A DNA stretch of 64,000 nucleotides from Nematostella vectensis (taxonomy: Eukaryota > Cnidaria > Anthozoa > Actiniaria > Edwardsiidae): positions 2,525,001 through 2,589,000 of the forward strand of contig NC_064042.1 in assembly GCF_932526225.1 (NCBI RefSeq), written 5' to 3'. A model generated the notes under the pieces. That model searched no databases. It saw only the letters and a program-made list of their open reading frames with translations, and was not told the DNA's origin. Made by a program: the position numbers and the translations under genes. This document shows, piece by piece, positions 1 to 11,500 of the stretch (within the stretch, counting starts at the first letter, position 1; each line of letters begins with the position of its first letter).

Positions 1-70
1 AACTCGAGAAAAATCCCCAAGATAATTTTATAACATGCAAGTAATAATACAGGCCTGAACTCAACGCAAA

Positions 71-3000
71 ATGAGTAACACTTACGTCTCAAGGCATTCA
101 GCGGCGCGTCGTAGTCGAAAAGGAGATCTCACTCACCCAGGAGATGGCGATGATGATGACCCAACAAGTTCACAACAAACTCCACAACAACAACCTCTAC
201 CGCGAGTAGAGAGGTGAGATGATTACTTATATGGTCTAAATTAAATGCAGACATGGGAAATAGGTCTCTTGTGATTCTAGTAATAGTATAGTGGAAGTAG
301 AAAACCGAACGTAAACAAAACATTAAAAACATCCCATGTGCCATGGGGAATATTAGAAATGTTACCTAACATAACCTCGATGTCAAATCCCGATTGAATA
401 TGCATACTTAAATGATGTGGATTGATTTTGGATACATTTATATTGATTACTTGATTACTGGTTGATAACTTAAGACACCCTAAGAGATAGAAAAGGGATG
501 TCACTTAGGTAAATTTTACGGTTGGTTGTCACTAGGATGCAAGCCCAAAAGGACACACGAGGATCAGTCAAACAAAACTGCAAGAGAAAAATCGCAGTTG
601 CGTTCTCCTGTGCTTACTCTTGCATTCCAGTAAGAATCAGAAAATAAAGTGTGTTGCGCCGGCATCCTAGTGAGCCAACCTAACAGATAGGCCAAGAACA
701 TGTGGCATAGGGGAATCCCCTCTTACCCCTTGGCAAAAAAAAAAACATATGGCTGTGAAAATCATTGGGTAATAACATTACATTTTAAATCACACACTTA
801 GACATGCTATTTCCAATTTTGATAGAATACTTTCTTAATTATTTTATCAACAGACGGGAAGCTTACACTATGATTCGACCTGATGAAAAGAAAAGAGAAA
901 AAATCCTTCAAGGTATGTATGTAGTAGAGGCGTTATCATTTTGTAATTCAGATCAAAGAAGCCATTTTGTAAATATAACTTAGTGATAGCACAATTTATT
1001 AGATGTAATGATTTTTTTAAATACATATTTATTGTGTCATGTACAAGTTTTTTTTTGTTTACAACATCTCTCTTTTTTACATTTTTTTTATTATACTTGT
1101 TACGTTATTCCTTTTTTTCGTATTTCTTATTCTTTTTCTTTTTTTACATTTACTTTTCTTTTACATTACAAGTACACAGGAATTTACGAATACATATACC
1201 CATCACACTACACACAAACACGCGAAGGAGAAGGCAGACATGCTGCTTGAGGAGAAGAAAAAAAACTTATTTCAAAAACATTTTCCACTTTTCGTTGAAC
1301 TGCTTCTCTTTGTGATTTTCCCTAGCTATGCCGCTCTCAATATTTAACTTGTCATTAAAAAGGGAAAGAAAAGCTTCAAAAGGAGCCAATTTGTTTGAAA
1401 AAATACTATATTTTGCAATGATTATTGGTGATTTACTCCTATAAACCTTTTTTCCTTTGGCTTATACCCATACAAAATTTCTCTAGGTGAAGGAAGAATC
1501 TCCAAACTAGACTTATCCCTAAACCATTTCAAGAAATAAGACCAAAATTTAATAGCCGTTCGGCATTTTGTAAAGATATGTTCTAGATTGTGCAGTTCAT
1601 TGCAGAACTGGCAGTTTGGCGATTCAGAAAGATTCATTTTAAATAAAAGAGAATTAAAGGGTAAAATATTGTGCACTTGTACTGAATCTTGTACTGAAAT
1701 GCAGATAATGAAGAGGAATGATTTTCCGTGTTGCGATAGAATCACTTAAAAAACGTTTGGCCCATGATAGTTTCAAAGACCTTTCAAAAGTATTGAAATC
1801 AATCATGTTCAGGCCGCCGTGTTTTTTCTCTCTGATTAGTGTAGATCGCTTTACCTTGTGGGTTTTACCATTCCAAACAAAGTAAAAAATGATGCTATCT
1901 ATTTTCTTACCAAACCCGGGCGGCGACACTAGTGAGGTCATTGAGTAAACGAGTTTTGACAAACCCAGAGTTTTAACAATATTTATCCTTCCGAGTAAGG
2001 TGAGATTTCTACCCTTCCAAGTATGCAGCAGCTTTTGTAGACTTTCTGCTTTGTCTTCAAAATTAAACTTGTCGTTCATTTCATTGTCGTACGAGAAGGG
2101 CAACCAAGGGCTTTAATCGGATGCCTAGGCCAATTCACACCAAATGAAGTCTCGCGCTTCTCTTTATCGCGACCAAGCAATAGTGCGTCAGTTTTGGATT
2201 TATTAATCTCTGAACCGGACACACGTTTAAACTTATTCAACAGTTCAAATAATTTCTCGCAGGAGCATGCGTCTTTTAAAAAGACAGTCAAACCGTCTGC
2301 GTATATAGAATATTTAATCTCAGTAATTCCTTTAATAAATAAAAAGCACAATTCCTGAAAGCTTTTGTTGATCAGTATAATAAAGGATATCATTGATTAA
2401 TCGAATATTTTCGCCAATAAATCTGCCTTCAATATAACCCGTTTGGTTTGGTTGAATAAAAGCAGGGGGCACCTTTTTCATTCTTTGTGCTATAGCAGCG
2501 GTCGCTTTTTCATAATCGGTGTTTAGTAGTGTTACCGGTCGCCAATTCTCTAATTTTTTCTTGTTCTTATTTTTCTTTGGAATGAGAGATATGATGCCTC
2601 TTCTCTGTTCGACGGACATTTTGCCGGTTCGAAAGGCATGATTAAAACTTTCCACAAGGGGTGAATTAATTTGATCCTAAAAAAATCGGTAAAATTTATA
2701 CAATAAGCCATCAGACCCAGGTGTTTTATTATTTTGGGTGTTTTTCAAAACTTCATGACATTCTTCCGGAGAAAGTTAACCTTCTCAGCTCTCGGCGAAG
2801 GTTTGTAATGATCAAAAGCCCATCCCTCTTATTTTTATTTATTGAGATATTTTCAATTAATTTCAGTTGCAAGGACAGAAGAAGAGAATGCTCACAAAAG
2901 AAAGCTAAACAAACAGACAACACCTATTAAAATAACACCAAGCCCTCTAGGGGGAGGGCAATCATCAGAACAAGATGCCAAGTTAAGATTACAGAGAGAA

Positions 3001-4222
3001 AACGAGCGCAAAACAAGACAAAAAGCTCTGGAGGTGAAGGTGAGATTTTGTATGTCTTGAAAATATACCTGTCTAAATATGCTACAAAGTGAAGTACTAC
3101 AGTAAGTGTTTGCAGGTTTGTTTAATTTAAATAGCTTTTAGCTCTCTCCAACTTGCCAGCAACTGGTGTATAGACAGCCCTGCCCAACTTGAACAATAAG
3201 CCCACCTAAGTAAGCTTGAACAAAAAGTGTTTTGAGGAATTTACTGTATCAAACTTGCATAACTGATTGTTTTGACTTATAAACAAATATTTATAACAGG
3301 TGTCAAGAAGACGTAAATGGTCTATCTAGGAACCCCATTCATAAACTTACTCCAAATATAAACCCACCAACAAGTCTTAGAAAAAGTATGAACGAATGAC
3401 CAATGATCTAGTATGTACTCATTTTTACAGAAAAAGCGTGAGGAATACAGAAAAAAGGAGAAAGAAAGAGAAGATGAAGAGATTACAAAGAAAAAAGCTC
3501 TTGCACGAGAGCAGGTTTGTGCCTTTTTTACAAAGTTTTGTATGGACTTTTTATAATTTATAAATACCTTTTTGTTCAAGGCTGAGAAAAATGCAAGGAA
3601 AGATTCCCTGAAAAAGGAGGAAATGAGACGGTAAAAGCGAGCAGATAATTTAGATGATATTTTCATATCCAACATGTTATTTCTGAAAATCTTATCCTTT
3701 CTGACAAACCTTACTTTGATATTGCTTTCTTTCTTGCAGTCATAATGTTGAATACTTTGAAAGCAAATTTAGTGGAATGAATACTCAAACACAAGAAGGT
3801 TGGTAAATACAGTATCACTCACTGCTCTTAGTATCATCATATTGTAAGCAGGGGCGTAGCCAGGGGGGTGGCCCGGGCCCCCCTTCTAACAGTCAAAAAT
3901 ACAGTAAATGTATGAGACATAATCTATAATACAGGAGGAAATGCCTTGAAAGGGCCTTTAGGGTCCCCTCCTGTTGAAAATCCTGGCTATGCCGCTGGTA
4001 AGGTATCTTTAACAGAATTTTATTTATTATGTTAACAAATCTAATTTAAACTATCAACATTTTTTTTCAGATTGCTCTACTAGTGTGGGGACCCTAACAG
4101 GTGGCCTGGAGCAGCTTAGCCGTCGATACCCAAGCTACGCCCCTGATTACCTGTCAGGGATGCTCAGATCATGTGGTGGATCAGTAGAGAATGTAATAGA
4201 TTTATTGGACAGTATCCAGTAG
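71..4222 (+). CDS. EPSTI1: EPSTI1-like coiled-coil protein with C-terminal CUE-like domain
   Basis: Seven coding exons: 71-213, 854-912, 2867-3033, 3431-3514, 3581-3630, 3740-3798 and 4071-4222. All phases fit and give 237 residues. The segment RREAYTMIRPDEKKRE and, further on, TPIKITPSPLGGGQSSE match the conserved N-terminal block of vertebrate epithelial-stromal interaction protein 1 (AYTLIAP..., then a PxHLxPRRLGGSQSE-type motif). A long Lys/Glu/Arg-rich coiled coil follows. The last exon encodes about 38 residues (LEQLSRRYPSYAPDYLSG, then GGSVENVIDLLDSI) that fit a CUE ubiquitin-binding fold; I do not recall this in human EPSTI1. The mammalian protein is interferon-induced; its biochemical role is unclear. 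The exon 6 donor (GTTGGT) is weak, but the nearby GTAAAT would bring in a stop. Intron 2 holds a LINE fragment and intron 6 a small TIR element. No canonical poly(A) signal was seen after the stop. Confidence 0.8.
1400..2790 (-). mobile_element. Decayed L1/Tx1-like LINE fragment in EPSTI1-like intron 2
   Basis: Read on the minus strand, several short frames line up in order as one reverse transcriptase. They show an N-terminal NNKTPGSDG motif, then LIPKKNKNKKKLENWRPVTL, FIQPNQTGYIEGRFIGENIR, a catalytic-box relic reading YADGL where FADD or YADD is expected, and the thumb and C-terminal zinc region (LTLLGRINIVKTLGLSKLVY, CQFCNELHNLEHIF). Frameshifts and stops separate the pieces, and no endonuclease domain is visible upstream, so the copy is 5'-truncated and dead. 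It lies antisense to the host gene. The boundaries are approximate. Confidence 0.85.
3849..3997. mobile_element. Short TIR element (MITE), family 1, copy 1
   Basis: A 149-bp element with terminal inverted repeats CAGGGGCGTAGCCAGG and CCTGGCTATGCCGCTG, flanked by a perfect 5-bp duplication GTAAG (3844-3848 and 3998-4002). It has a GC-rich left end and no coding capacity. A second copy lies in the opposite orientation at 62795-62952. Confidence 0.8.
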
Positions 4223-5039
4223 CTATTTTGCAGGTAGTTAAAATGATTGATATTGGGTTATCAGGGCTCCACCATCCTCAGGGACCCAGGGTGGCGCATA
4301 GACTTGAAATGGGAGTATGCGTTAAGACAAAAGACTTTTCTCTGGTCTGCACCAGTTCTGGTCTCCATGTCATCCTGAGTCCCTGAGGCAGGGGTTCCAC
4401 TGCAGGTAATAGGCACTTTTACTTACCACATTACTAAGTCATTAGCAAACCTGCATCTTATAAACAAGTAAAAAAAATATTTAAAGTAGAAACAAAGATC
4501 TAACCTTTTTCATTTTGGCAATACATTGGAATGTGACAAGTTTGTTATTGCAATTTTGCAATCAAAATTTTGAGGGTGAGCTACATTTTTGACCAAAATT
4601 CATGTGAATCTAGAGTCTCCTAGATAAATACACCCAAACTTTTTTGGAAGATACAGTATTATCCTATGACAATTGTTGGCCGCTTATTTAGTGGCAGTCT
4701 TGAATTTGGAGTAGCATAAGCAGATTAAACAATGTTATGTTTCTGTGAGTGTTTGGCTTTTTAAACACTAACAGATAGAGTTTCATTGTTTGAATATTAA
4801 GGACCAAAATACCAGTACTTTACTAGAACAATTCCTGGAAACTTGATTTTGTTTTTAATTGTGTACATAGTATTGTTAGGCCTAGGGTTAACATTAATGA
4901 TAGTGCATTTTTTGGAGTGGAATTACACATAAAAAGGCATTTATTTTGTAGGGTAGACTCTTTTATACTGTACAATTGAAAATATAAATTAAATAACACA
5001 TCTTATTAATTTGTATTATTCCCTCTAGAGACACAAACG
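4223..5039. other. Intergenic, tail-to-tail 3' UTR region
   Basis: AT-rich sequence between two convergent genes, with no exon-like frame. TTTATT at 4940-4945 reads AATAAA on the minus strand and is a plausible poly(A) signal for SLC35A5, about 95 bp past its stop codon. Confidence 0.5.
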
Positions 5040-8000
5040 TCATTCCATAAGGGTATCCCCTCGTTCAAGAGAAGTATACTCTACCTCACCGATAACTTTC
5101 TTATTTTTCTTTTTGCCTGCATTAAATACAAAGATAGCTAATAGCACGATGGGTGCTATAAGAAAGAATTCCAAAGCTGGATGAAAGTCCATGAACAATA
5201 CTGATGATGTGATGATAAGGACATTTGTTAACTGAAATGACATTACTTGAAACATATTGTCCCGGAATTTAAGAATAAGTGCTACAGTTAGTCCATATGC
5301 AGCAGTGACAATAATGAGAAGGAAAGACTGGGTGTTATGTCCATGAAAAAACCCACACCTCCACACATGATTCCTGAAGTCCGACCTCAAAACAAGTGGG
5401 ACAGTATTAAACAAAATCCCAAAAGCATACAGCTTGCTGTTCTGGAGGTAAATGCTATCATCCATTCCGGAACCTTCTTTGAAGATCTTTTCATTGTAGA
5501 TGTTTGCAGAGGATGACATTAAACACTGAATCAAAACCAGCACATGTCCCTTGTTCATTTGGAATGATGATGTTTCCACTTCTGCAACACTTGTGTAGTT
5601 TTCAGCAACTAGAACTCGCCTACAGATCTCTGGCATATCAACATCTTCAGAGGGTTTGTCTTGGACAACATGCTGATGGTGCTTCAGCTGCCCTGTGTCT
5701 GGATTCTGATTGGATAGAGCCACTATTGATAGGAATAGAATCACCAGTGATGCCCACTGTGTTCGAGACAATTTTCGTCTGAAACACAAAGAAAATTCCA
5801 TAACTTCATTAGAGGAACCATACATTTCCGAGAATACATCAAAGATGCATAACATATTTTCAAAAAATCACAGAATAAAAATCTGACTTACTTTAATACT
5901 ATTCTGAAGAGGATAGCGGTTGTGATGATGACAAAGTTGCCCATGAGGCTGTATACTGCCTGTAACACAAAGATAAGGTTTAGAAGGTATTCTGACATCA
6001 TTTGGCCACTTAGACTTATATTCCACAAAATGAATATAACCCAGTCTTCAGGGATAATTCCATACCTGCAACTCTCCCACATTGTGGGAGTCTCAAGATT
6101 GTTAACCTTTTCTCAAGCCTAATTTTCTTGACAATATCCATACATTTACTGTATTCTCCCGCATTAGCTATCTTTGGTACTTCTGATACATTCACTGTAT
6201 TTTCCCAAGATTTTTCCAAAAGCGAGGTTGACAGCTATGTAATTCTGCTATACATGTTATTATCAATTACTGTAGAATTTCCATAAAGGTTTGCTGGGTT
6301 GTTCAAATATCCTTTTTGCCAAACAACAGCAGTTATCAAACTAGATTAATCCAATATCCAGCTAATTACCATGAATCTCAAGATCCCACAAAAATGCATA
6401 ATTGAAAAAACGAGGTCAATATTGAGCTCTCAAAGATCAAATTAATAAGACTTTGGTAATCAAACACCCATATTTTATATTCTAACTTGAGGGAGAACAA
6501 ATTTTCTAGCACTTGGGGCAAATCTTACACCCTAGGGGATAGGAAGGGCATATGTGACTTTCAGTGGAGAAGTCCCCCCTCTCCGGGGTATTTCTACTAT
6601 ATAAAGGATACTCACAGGAGATAAGTTGACGAGAATATAGAACCCAAGGAGGTTATCAAAGAAGTAAAGCAGGCCGGGGACAGACCACTTGAACAGCTGC
6701 AGCCATTGTATCCCAGCAAAGGAGATGATATCCTTACGACGTTTACCCTCTGTGATGATAAAAAGATCAAGATGCATGGTTATGCCTAGCGGGAGGCTCA
6801 GAGGGACCCCTCTGCCAGCAAAAATTGGGTAATTTCTTATTGAAGGATCGTCAAATAGTAGTCTTTTCCCATGTGATACCAATGACTGTGAACTTCCCCT
6901 CCTTTACCCCCGTTAGCAAATCCTGGGTATGCACCTGAGCTAAATCACTATTTCCAGGTATATACTTGAAACTTGAAACCTAGTTGTTGTTCTTTTCTCA
7001 ATTGTTTATCCAATTTTGTTTTATCCAATTTTTATAATTGTTTTTGATGGTGGTGGGGAGGGTAGGGGCAGTTTACAGAATTTGTTTATGACCAAATTTT
7101 AATCAGTAGAGTTGTTTTTGAAGTAAAAGTTGGATTTTAGCCACAAAGTTCTGCAATTCTAAAAGTTTGCATTCAGGTTATGATATTTTCAGGTTTTTCG
7201 AGAACTAAATAATCAATGACCCTTGTCCAAGGGTTTCTTGTAAACCACAGGACTACCGTAATACCAAAATGCTTGCATATATCGACCAATCGAGTTTGAC
7301 CATTTTCGTGCGAATTGTTGAGAAATTGGCTCATACTTTGGAGCCGTTTTCACACAAGTTTGTAAGTTGGCGTTGTAAATCATGCCGGCCACAATACAAA
7401 CTTCAAGGCTCATCAAAGAGAATTTTTAGGCGCTCTGTGGTCAGGATACAATGGAATAAAAATGCTGGCCTCTCAAATAGTTGAAATTGATGTTCTTGAC
7501 ATTGAACCATTAGTCCAGTCAATTTAGTGTTTTAGAAAGGGAACATGGTGAAAATTTCAATCAAATTTTTTACCATTTTATCATATTTTATCAAATAGAT
7601 ATAAACTGAGATTGTACAAGCATAATATCGATTGAATATATTATTCAGAATATTTGTTACAAAGTTGAAGTTTGTTACAAAGTTGAATTTCTGGGAAAAC
7701 AGACTTATTTTACTCATCATTTTTTTTCGTTTACAACAGGGTACCCAACAACAATAAAAGAACAAAAGAACACACACATCTTCGAGCAAAACTCTTTTTA
7801 TTTGCCAATCCCCCCACCCCACCCCCCTCTCATCCCATACCCCCACCCCTCCTCCACTAAAATAATCTCCCGGTTTTTCAAGTCTGGGGGTTGGCAGGTA
7901 TGTTACAAATTCACAGAAACATTATAATGGTAACACACTTTTTTTTTTCAATCTATCGATCTTTTTTTAGCTGGATCACACAATATGAAGGAAACGAATA

Positions 8001-8363
8001 GCTTACCTTTATATAGAAGTATGTAAAAGGAGATTGACAAGCAGAAAACAAACTTAATAAACTCTGCCATAACATTAACAGTTACAGGTAGATAATCGTA
8101 GCCACCATCTGCAATAAATTGAAAGAGAAAATATTTTCGTGATCCCTGAAACCTTTCACGTCACTCGGCCCGACCACCTCCAGCTGGAGAAATATCTCAC
8201 CTCTCATAGAAAACTTGATCAAGAAAGTTCTGCTACATCCTAAACAAATAAACAAACCGGCTAGAGCGATGGTATGAAAAAGACTAGCGGGATTAAAGAT
8301 TACGTGGTGTGCTCTGTAGAGGGTAAAGGCTATGTTCCCCGAACAAGCGGGGAGAGCCGCCAT
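5040..8363 (-). CDS. SLC35A5: Probable UDP-sugar transporter SLC35A5
   Basis: Five exons on the minus strand: 8201-8363, 8007-8108, 6616-6749, 5892-5959 and 5040-5778. They sum to 1206 nt and 401 residues, close to the human length of about 424. Human SLC35A5 landmarks appear in order: YDYLPVTVNVMAEF, KWSVPGLLYFFDNLLGFYIL, NFVIITTAILFRIVLKR, QWASLVILFLSIVAL, SANIYNEKIFKEG, IYLQNSKLYAFGILFN, LILKFRDNMFQV and LEFFLIAPIVLLAIFVFNA. This is a multi-pass member of the nucleotide-sugar transporter family, expected in the Golgi membrane; substrate choice cannot be read from sequence. An earlier in-frame ATG at 8447 exists. I chose 8363 because it has an A at -3 and G at +4 and gives the family's usual short N-terminus. 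The gene shares an upstream region with GPATCH1. Confidence 0.95.
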
Positions 8364-8523
8364 CTTAACAACTCCTCCGTTAGAATACTTTATGAAAGTT
8401 TTGCCATGGTACTCAAATAGAAGAAACGTTTTACATTCGAGTAACATGAAGTATCAGGCTCAGGCTCAATAATTGGTCAGCGTATTCGCACAAGACCATG
8501 CGCATTCTTGAACAATTATCAAA
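8364..8523. promoter_or_regulatory. Bidirectional promoter of SLC35A5 and GPATCH1
   Basis: Only 160 bp separate the two divergent start codons (77 bp if the earlier SLC35A5 ATG is used). Both promoters and 5' UTRs must lie here. There is no clear TATA box, as is usual for head-to-head housekeeping pairs. Confidence 0.6.
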
Positions 8524-11500
8524 ATGGCGGACAGCGATGATGAAGATTTCGTGTATCTTGGAACTGCATTCAAGCAGTTTGAACCAGATGCACCGCGTAA
8601 GAAAGCAGTCCCCGTTCACGAGCAAGTAGTGACAGATGATCGCGGGAGACGGCGTTTTCATGGCGCCTTCACTGGCGGATTCTCCGCTGGTTACTTCAAC
8701 ACAGTCGATACGAAAGAAGGATGGACCCCCAGTACTTTCAAATCCTCACGTTCGAGGCGTGACTCCAGCAAAAACGCTACACAAAGACCCGAGGATTTCA
8801 TGGATGAGGAAGATCTGGGCGAATTTGGTATCGCACCCCAAAGGGTTATCACCACCGAGAAGTTTTTATCGAGTGATGATCGGCAAAGGAAACGTCAGTA
8901 TGATCAACCTTGCGCAGTATCGGACAGACAGACTGCAGATCCCCTGCTACAACACCTTGTAGTCCCTGTGAAGATGTCGATTGGTAACAGGTTGCTGACC
9001 CAGATGGGCTGGAGGGAGGGGCAAGGAATTGGTCCTCGAGTCAGGCAGAATAAGAAGAAGGTGATTGTATTTGAACTATATAAGGTAGTGCCAGGGATTT
9101 CATTAATGCACTAGTCATTTAAAACCCCCACCCCCATGGTCCCGGGAAGTGTGGGGTTGACGTGGGGACTTTTGAGCAAGAATTTGTCCAGAGGGGGTGG
9201 GGGAATCGACAGTTTTTGACTCTAAGACTTGTCCCCACCATGGAGGCTTGGGGACAAATGAATAACATCACAAATGTACTTTGCAAAAGCCATGTCAGTT
9301 TCTGGTTCGAGACTCTTTCTCTTCTGTAGCAAGCAATTCCATGTATCAGCGTGTGGCAAGCTGCATGGTGAAATGTGCAAAAACGAATATGAATGATAAC
9401 TAATGCCAGATGAAGATCATTTCTTTTTCTTTCTTTTTTTTGGTAACTGTTATCTTAGTAGTACTAACGACTCTCCGAAATGTACTGGCTTTGAAAGAGT
9501 AAGGCTTATTTCAGATGACTTGTTGTCGGGTAGTTGCCTATAGTTTACATCCCGAGGGGTAGGGGTATTTGACTGCAGTTTTGTCCTGAGGGGGTGGGGG
9601 CTTTTCTCTGTTTTGTACAGGGTCAAAGTCTAATCCCCCACCCTTCCCCGGGACCATGGGGGTGGGGGTTTCAATTGACTAGTGAATAAGTTTCAGAGTA
9701 GGCGGTGGAGATTGTTAAGTAGGCAGTGGATGTTGTTGTTTTTATTAGTTTAAATAAAATCATAATCAACTTTTTTAAAGGTAGCCTGCACTAAAAAAAA
9801 AGTAGCTGGTGGTTCCGCTGGCCACTGGGCCTTAATGAAACCCTTGAGCAGTGCCTATTATATGACCGTCCCCTTTTATCAGAAACAAACTTTTAAATAT
9901 CTAAACAAAAACAAAAACAAGCCGAAAGAAAAAAAAACAACATTCAGAAAACATGTTTTTCAAAGCATTTTACTCTCACACACTGCAAAGTGTGAATTTG
10001 AGTGATCGCCAAGTGAACACATATTTTGCTGTGCAGCTTTTCACATGGACGAAACATGTATTTTGAATGGAATGAAATGAAATTTGAAAAAATTGTAAGA
10101 TGTATGTTTCTCCCTGAAAATTTCTTCTAACAAATATAATAGCAGAGGTTGAATTAACCAAATGTTTGATATGGTTTGTTGAGAGTTGATGTTTTTCCTT
10201 TTAGGTTTATGGCTGCTCTAGGCCTGATGATGCAGAAGAAGAGGATATATATGCCATTGGTCTGATGTTTGCCCCAAAAGATGTGGAGTCTGTTTCGTAT
10301 GCCTCAAAAGACAACATGCACGGTATTGGCTACAGTGGGCTTAACCCACGGGCTGCACTCATGTCCAAACAGGACTTACTAGGGGCGGGACCATCACAGC
10401 CAAGCAGAGGGGTTTACGGCATTCGAGGACAGGTGGGTGAAGCAAATGTTAAATAAAGTCAATTGACAAAGGTTGTTGGCGACTGGCTTCACAGCCTTAA
10501 GATGTTGTGTTGTTATGATAGTTCTCATCTCAAAATTTTCTGATTTAAAGGCATTTGGTACTGGGGTTTTTGAGGAGGAGGATGATGACGTCTATGCTCA
10601 GGACATCATGTCCAACTATGACATACCTAAGAACATTTCTGCCGCCAAGAAGGCCAGTCCACGGAAAGACACACTGTTTGGGTGGACAGGGCCCCCTCAA
10701 GCAAGCGATCAAGGTATATGGTATGGGATTCTATTAGGATAATGATGGATATCATTTGGGTTAGCAAACTATCAAACAATGAACCAATAAATTTATCAAT
10801 AAACTTGTAGGATATCTTGTTGCAGTAAGTTTTACTTCGCAGGCTTGCAAGCCAATCTGAGGTTTTTCTCTGTGCAATTGAAACAAACTGTCTGACTAAA
10901 TGTAGAGAATAGTTGAAAAAAGGCTTGTAAAAAAGACATTTTGGCTTATTGTGAGTTATTGTTTCTGTACCCCAAAGATTTCCTATTTCTCTTTTTCTCT
11001 AGGTGGGTTGTTGTCATTATTCAGTGCTGCTAAAAAAGCAGCTCCTGCTAGGAAATTCTACCCTCCCCCCGTCATTCCAAGAGACTATCATCCCTTCAGA
11101 AAACCTGACGAGTCAGAGAAACCGCAGAAGGAAAACAGCAGTGTTACGCTCAATCAGAAAAGCACACGCCTTACGGCTGAGGAGAGAGGGAAGATCCTTG
11201 GTGAAGAGGCACTGCCAACGCCCAAGAAATCAGTATTTGATTACATATCAAAGGAGGACCAGAGTAGAATAAAATCATCAAAGGACGCGAAAGAAAAAAC
11301 TGTAACATCAAATAATAGTTCTGAGAGTTCCATGTTAAGCAGGGCAATCCCCACTGTGAAGTTAACCAGTGGAAGCTTCAAGCCCTTTGCTAAAGATCCT
11401 GCAAAACAAGAACGCTACGAGCGCTTTTTGAGCGGAGAAATCACTTCTACAGCACCTACAGGAAATGCGCTGACAGAATGGGAACGAGAACGAGAACGAG

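Noticed and set aside
9060-9114. Continuation of GPATCH1 exon 1 past AAGAAGAAG
   Set aside because: A GTGATT donor sits at 9061, and family alignment requires a jump to VYGCSRPDDAEEED in the next exon. The extension is intronic.
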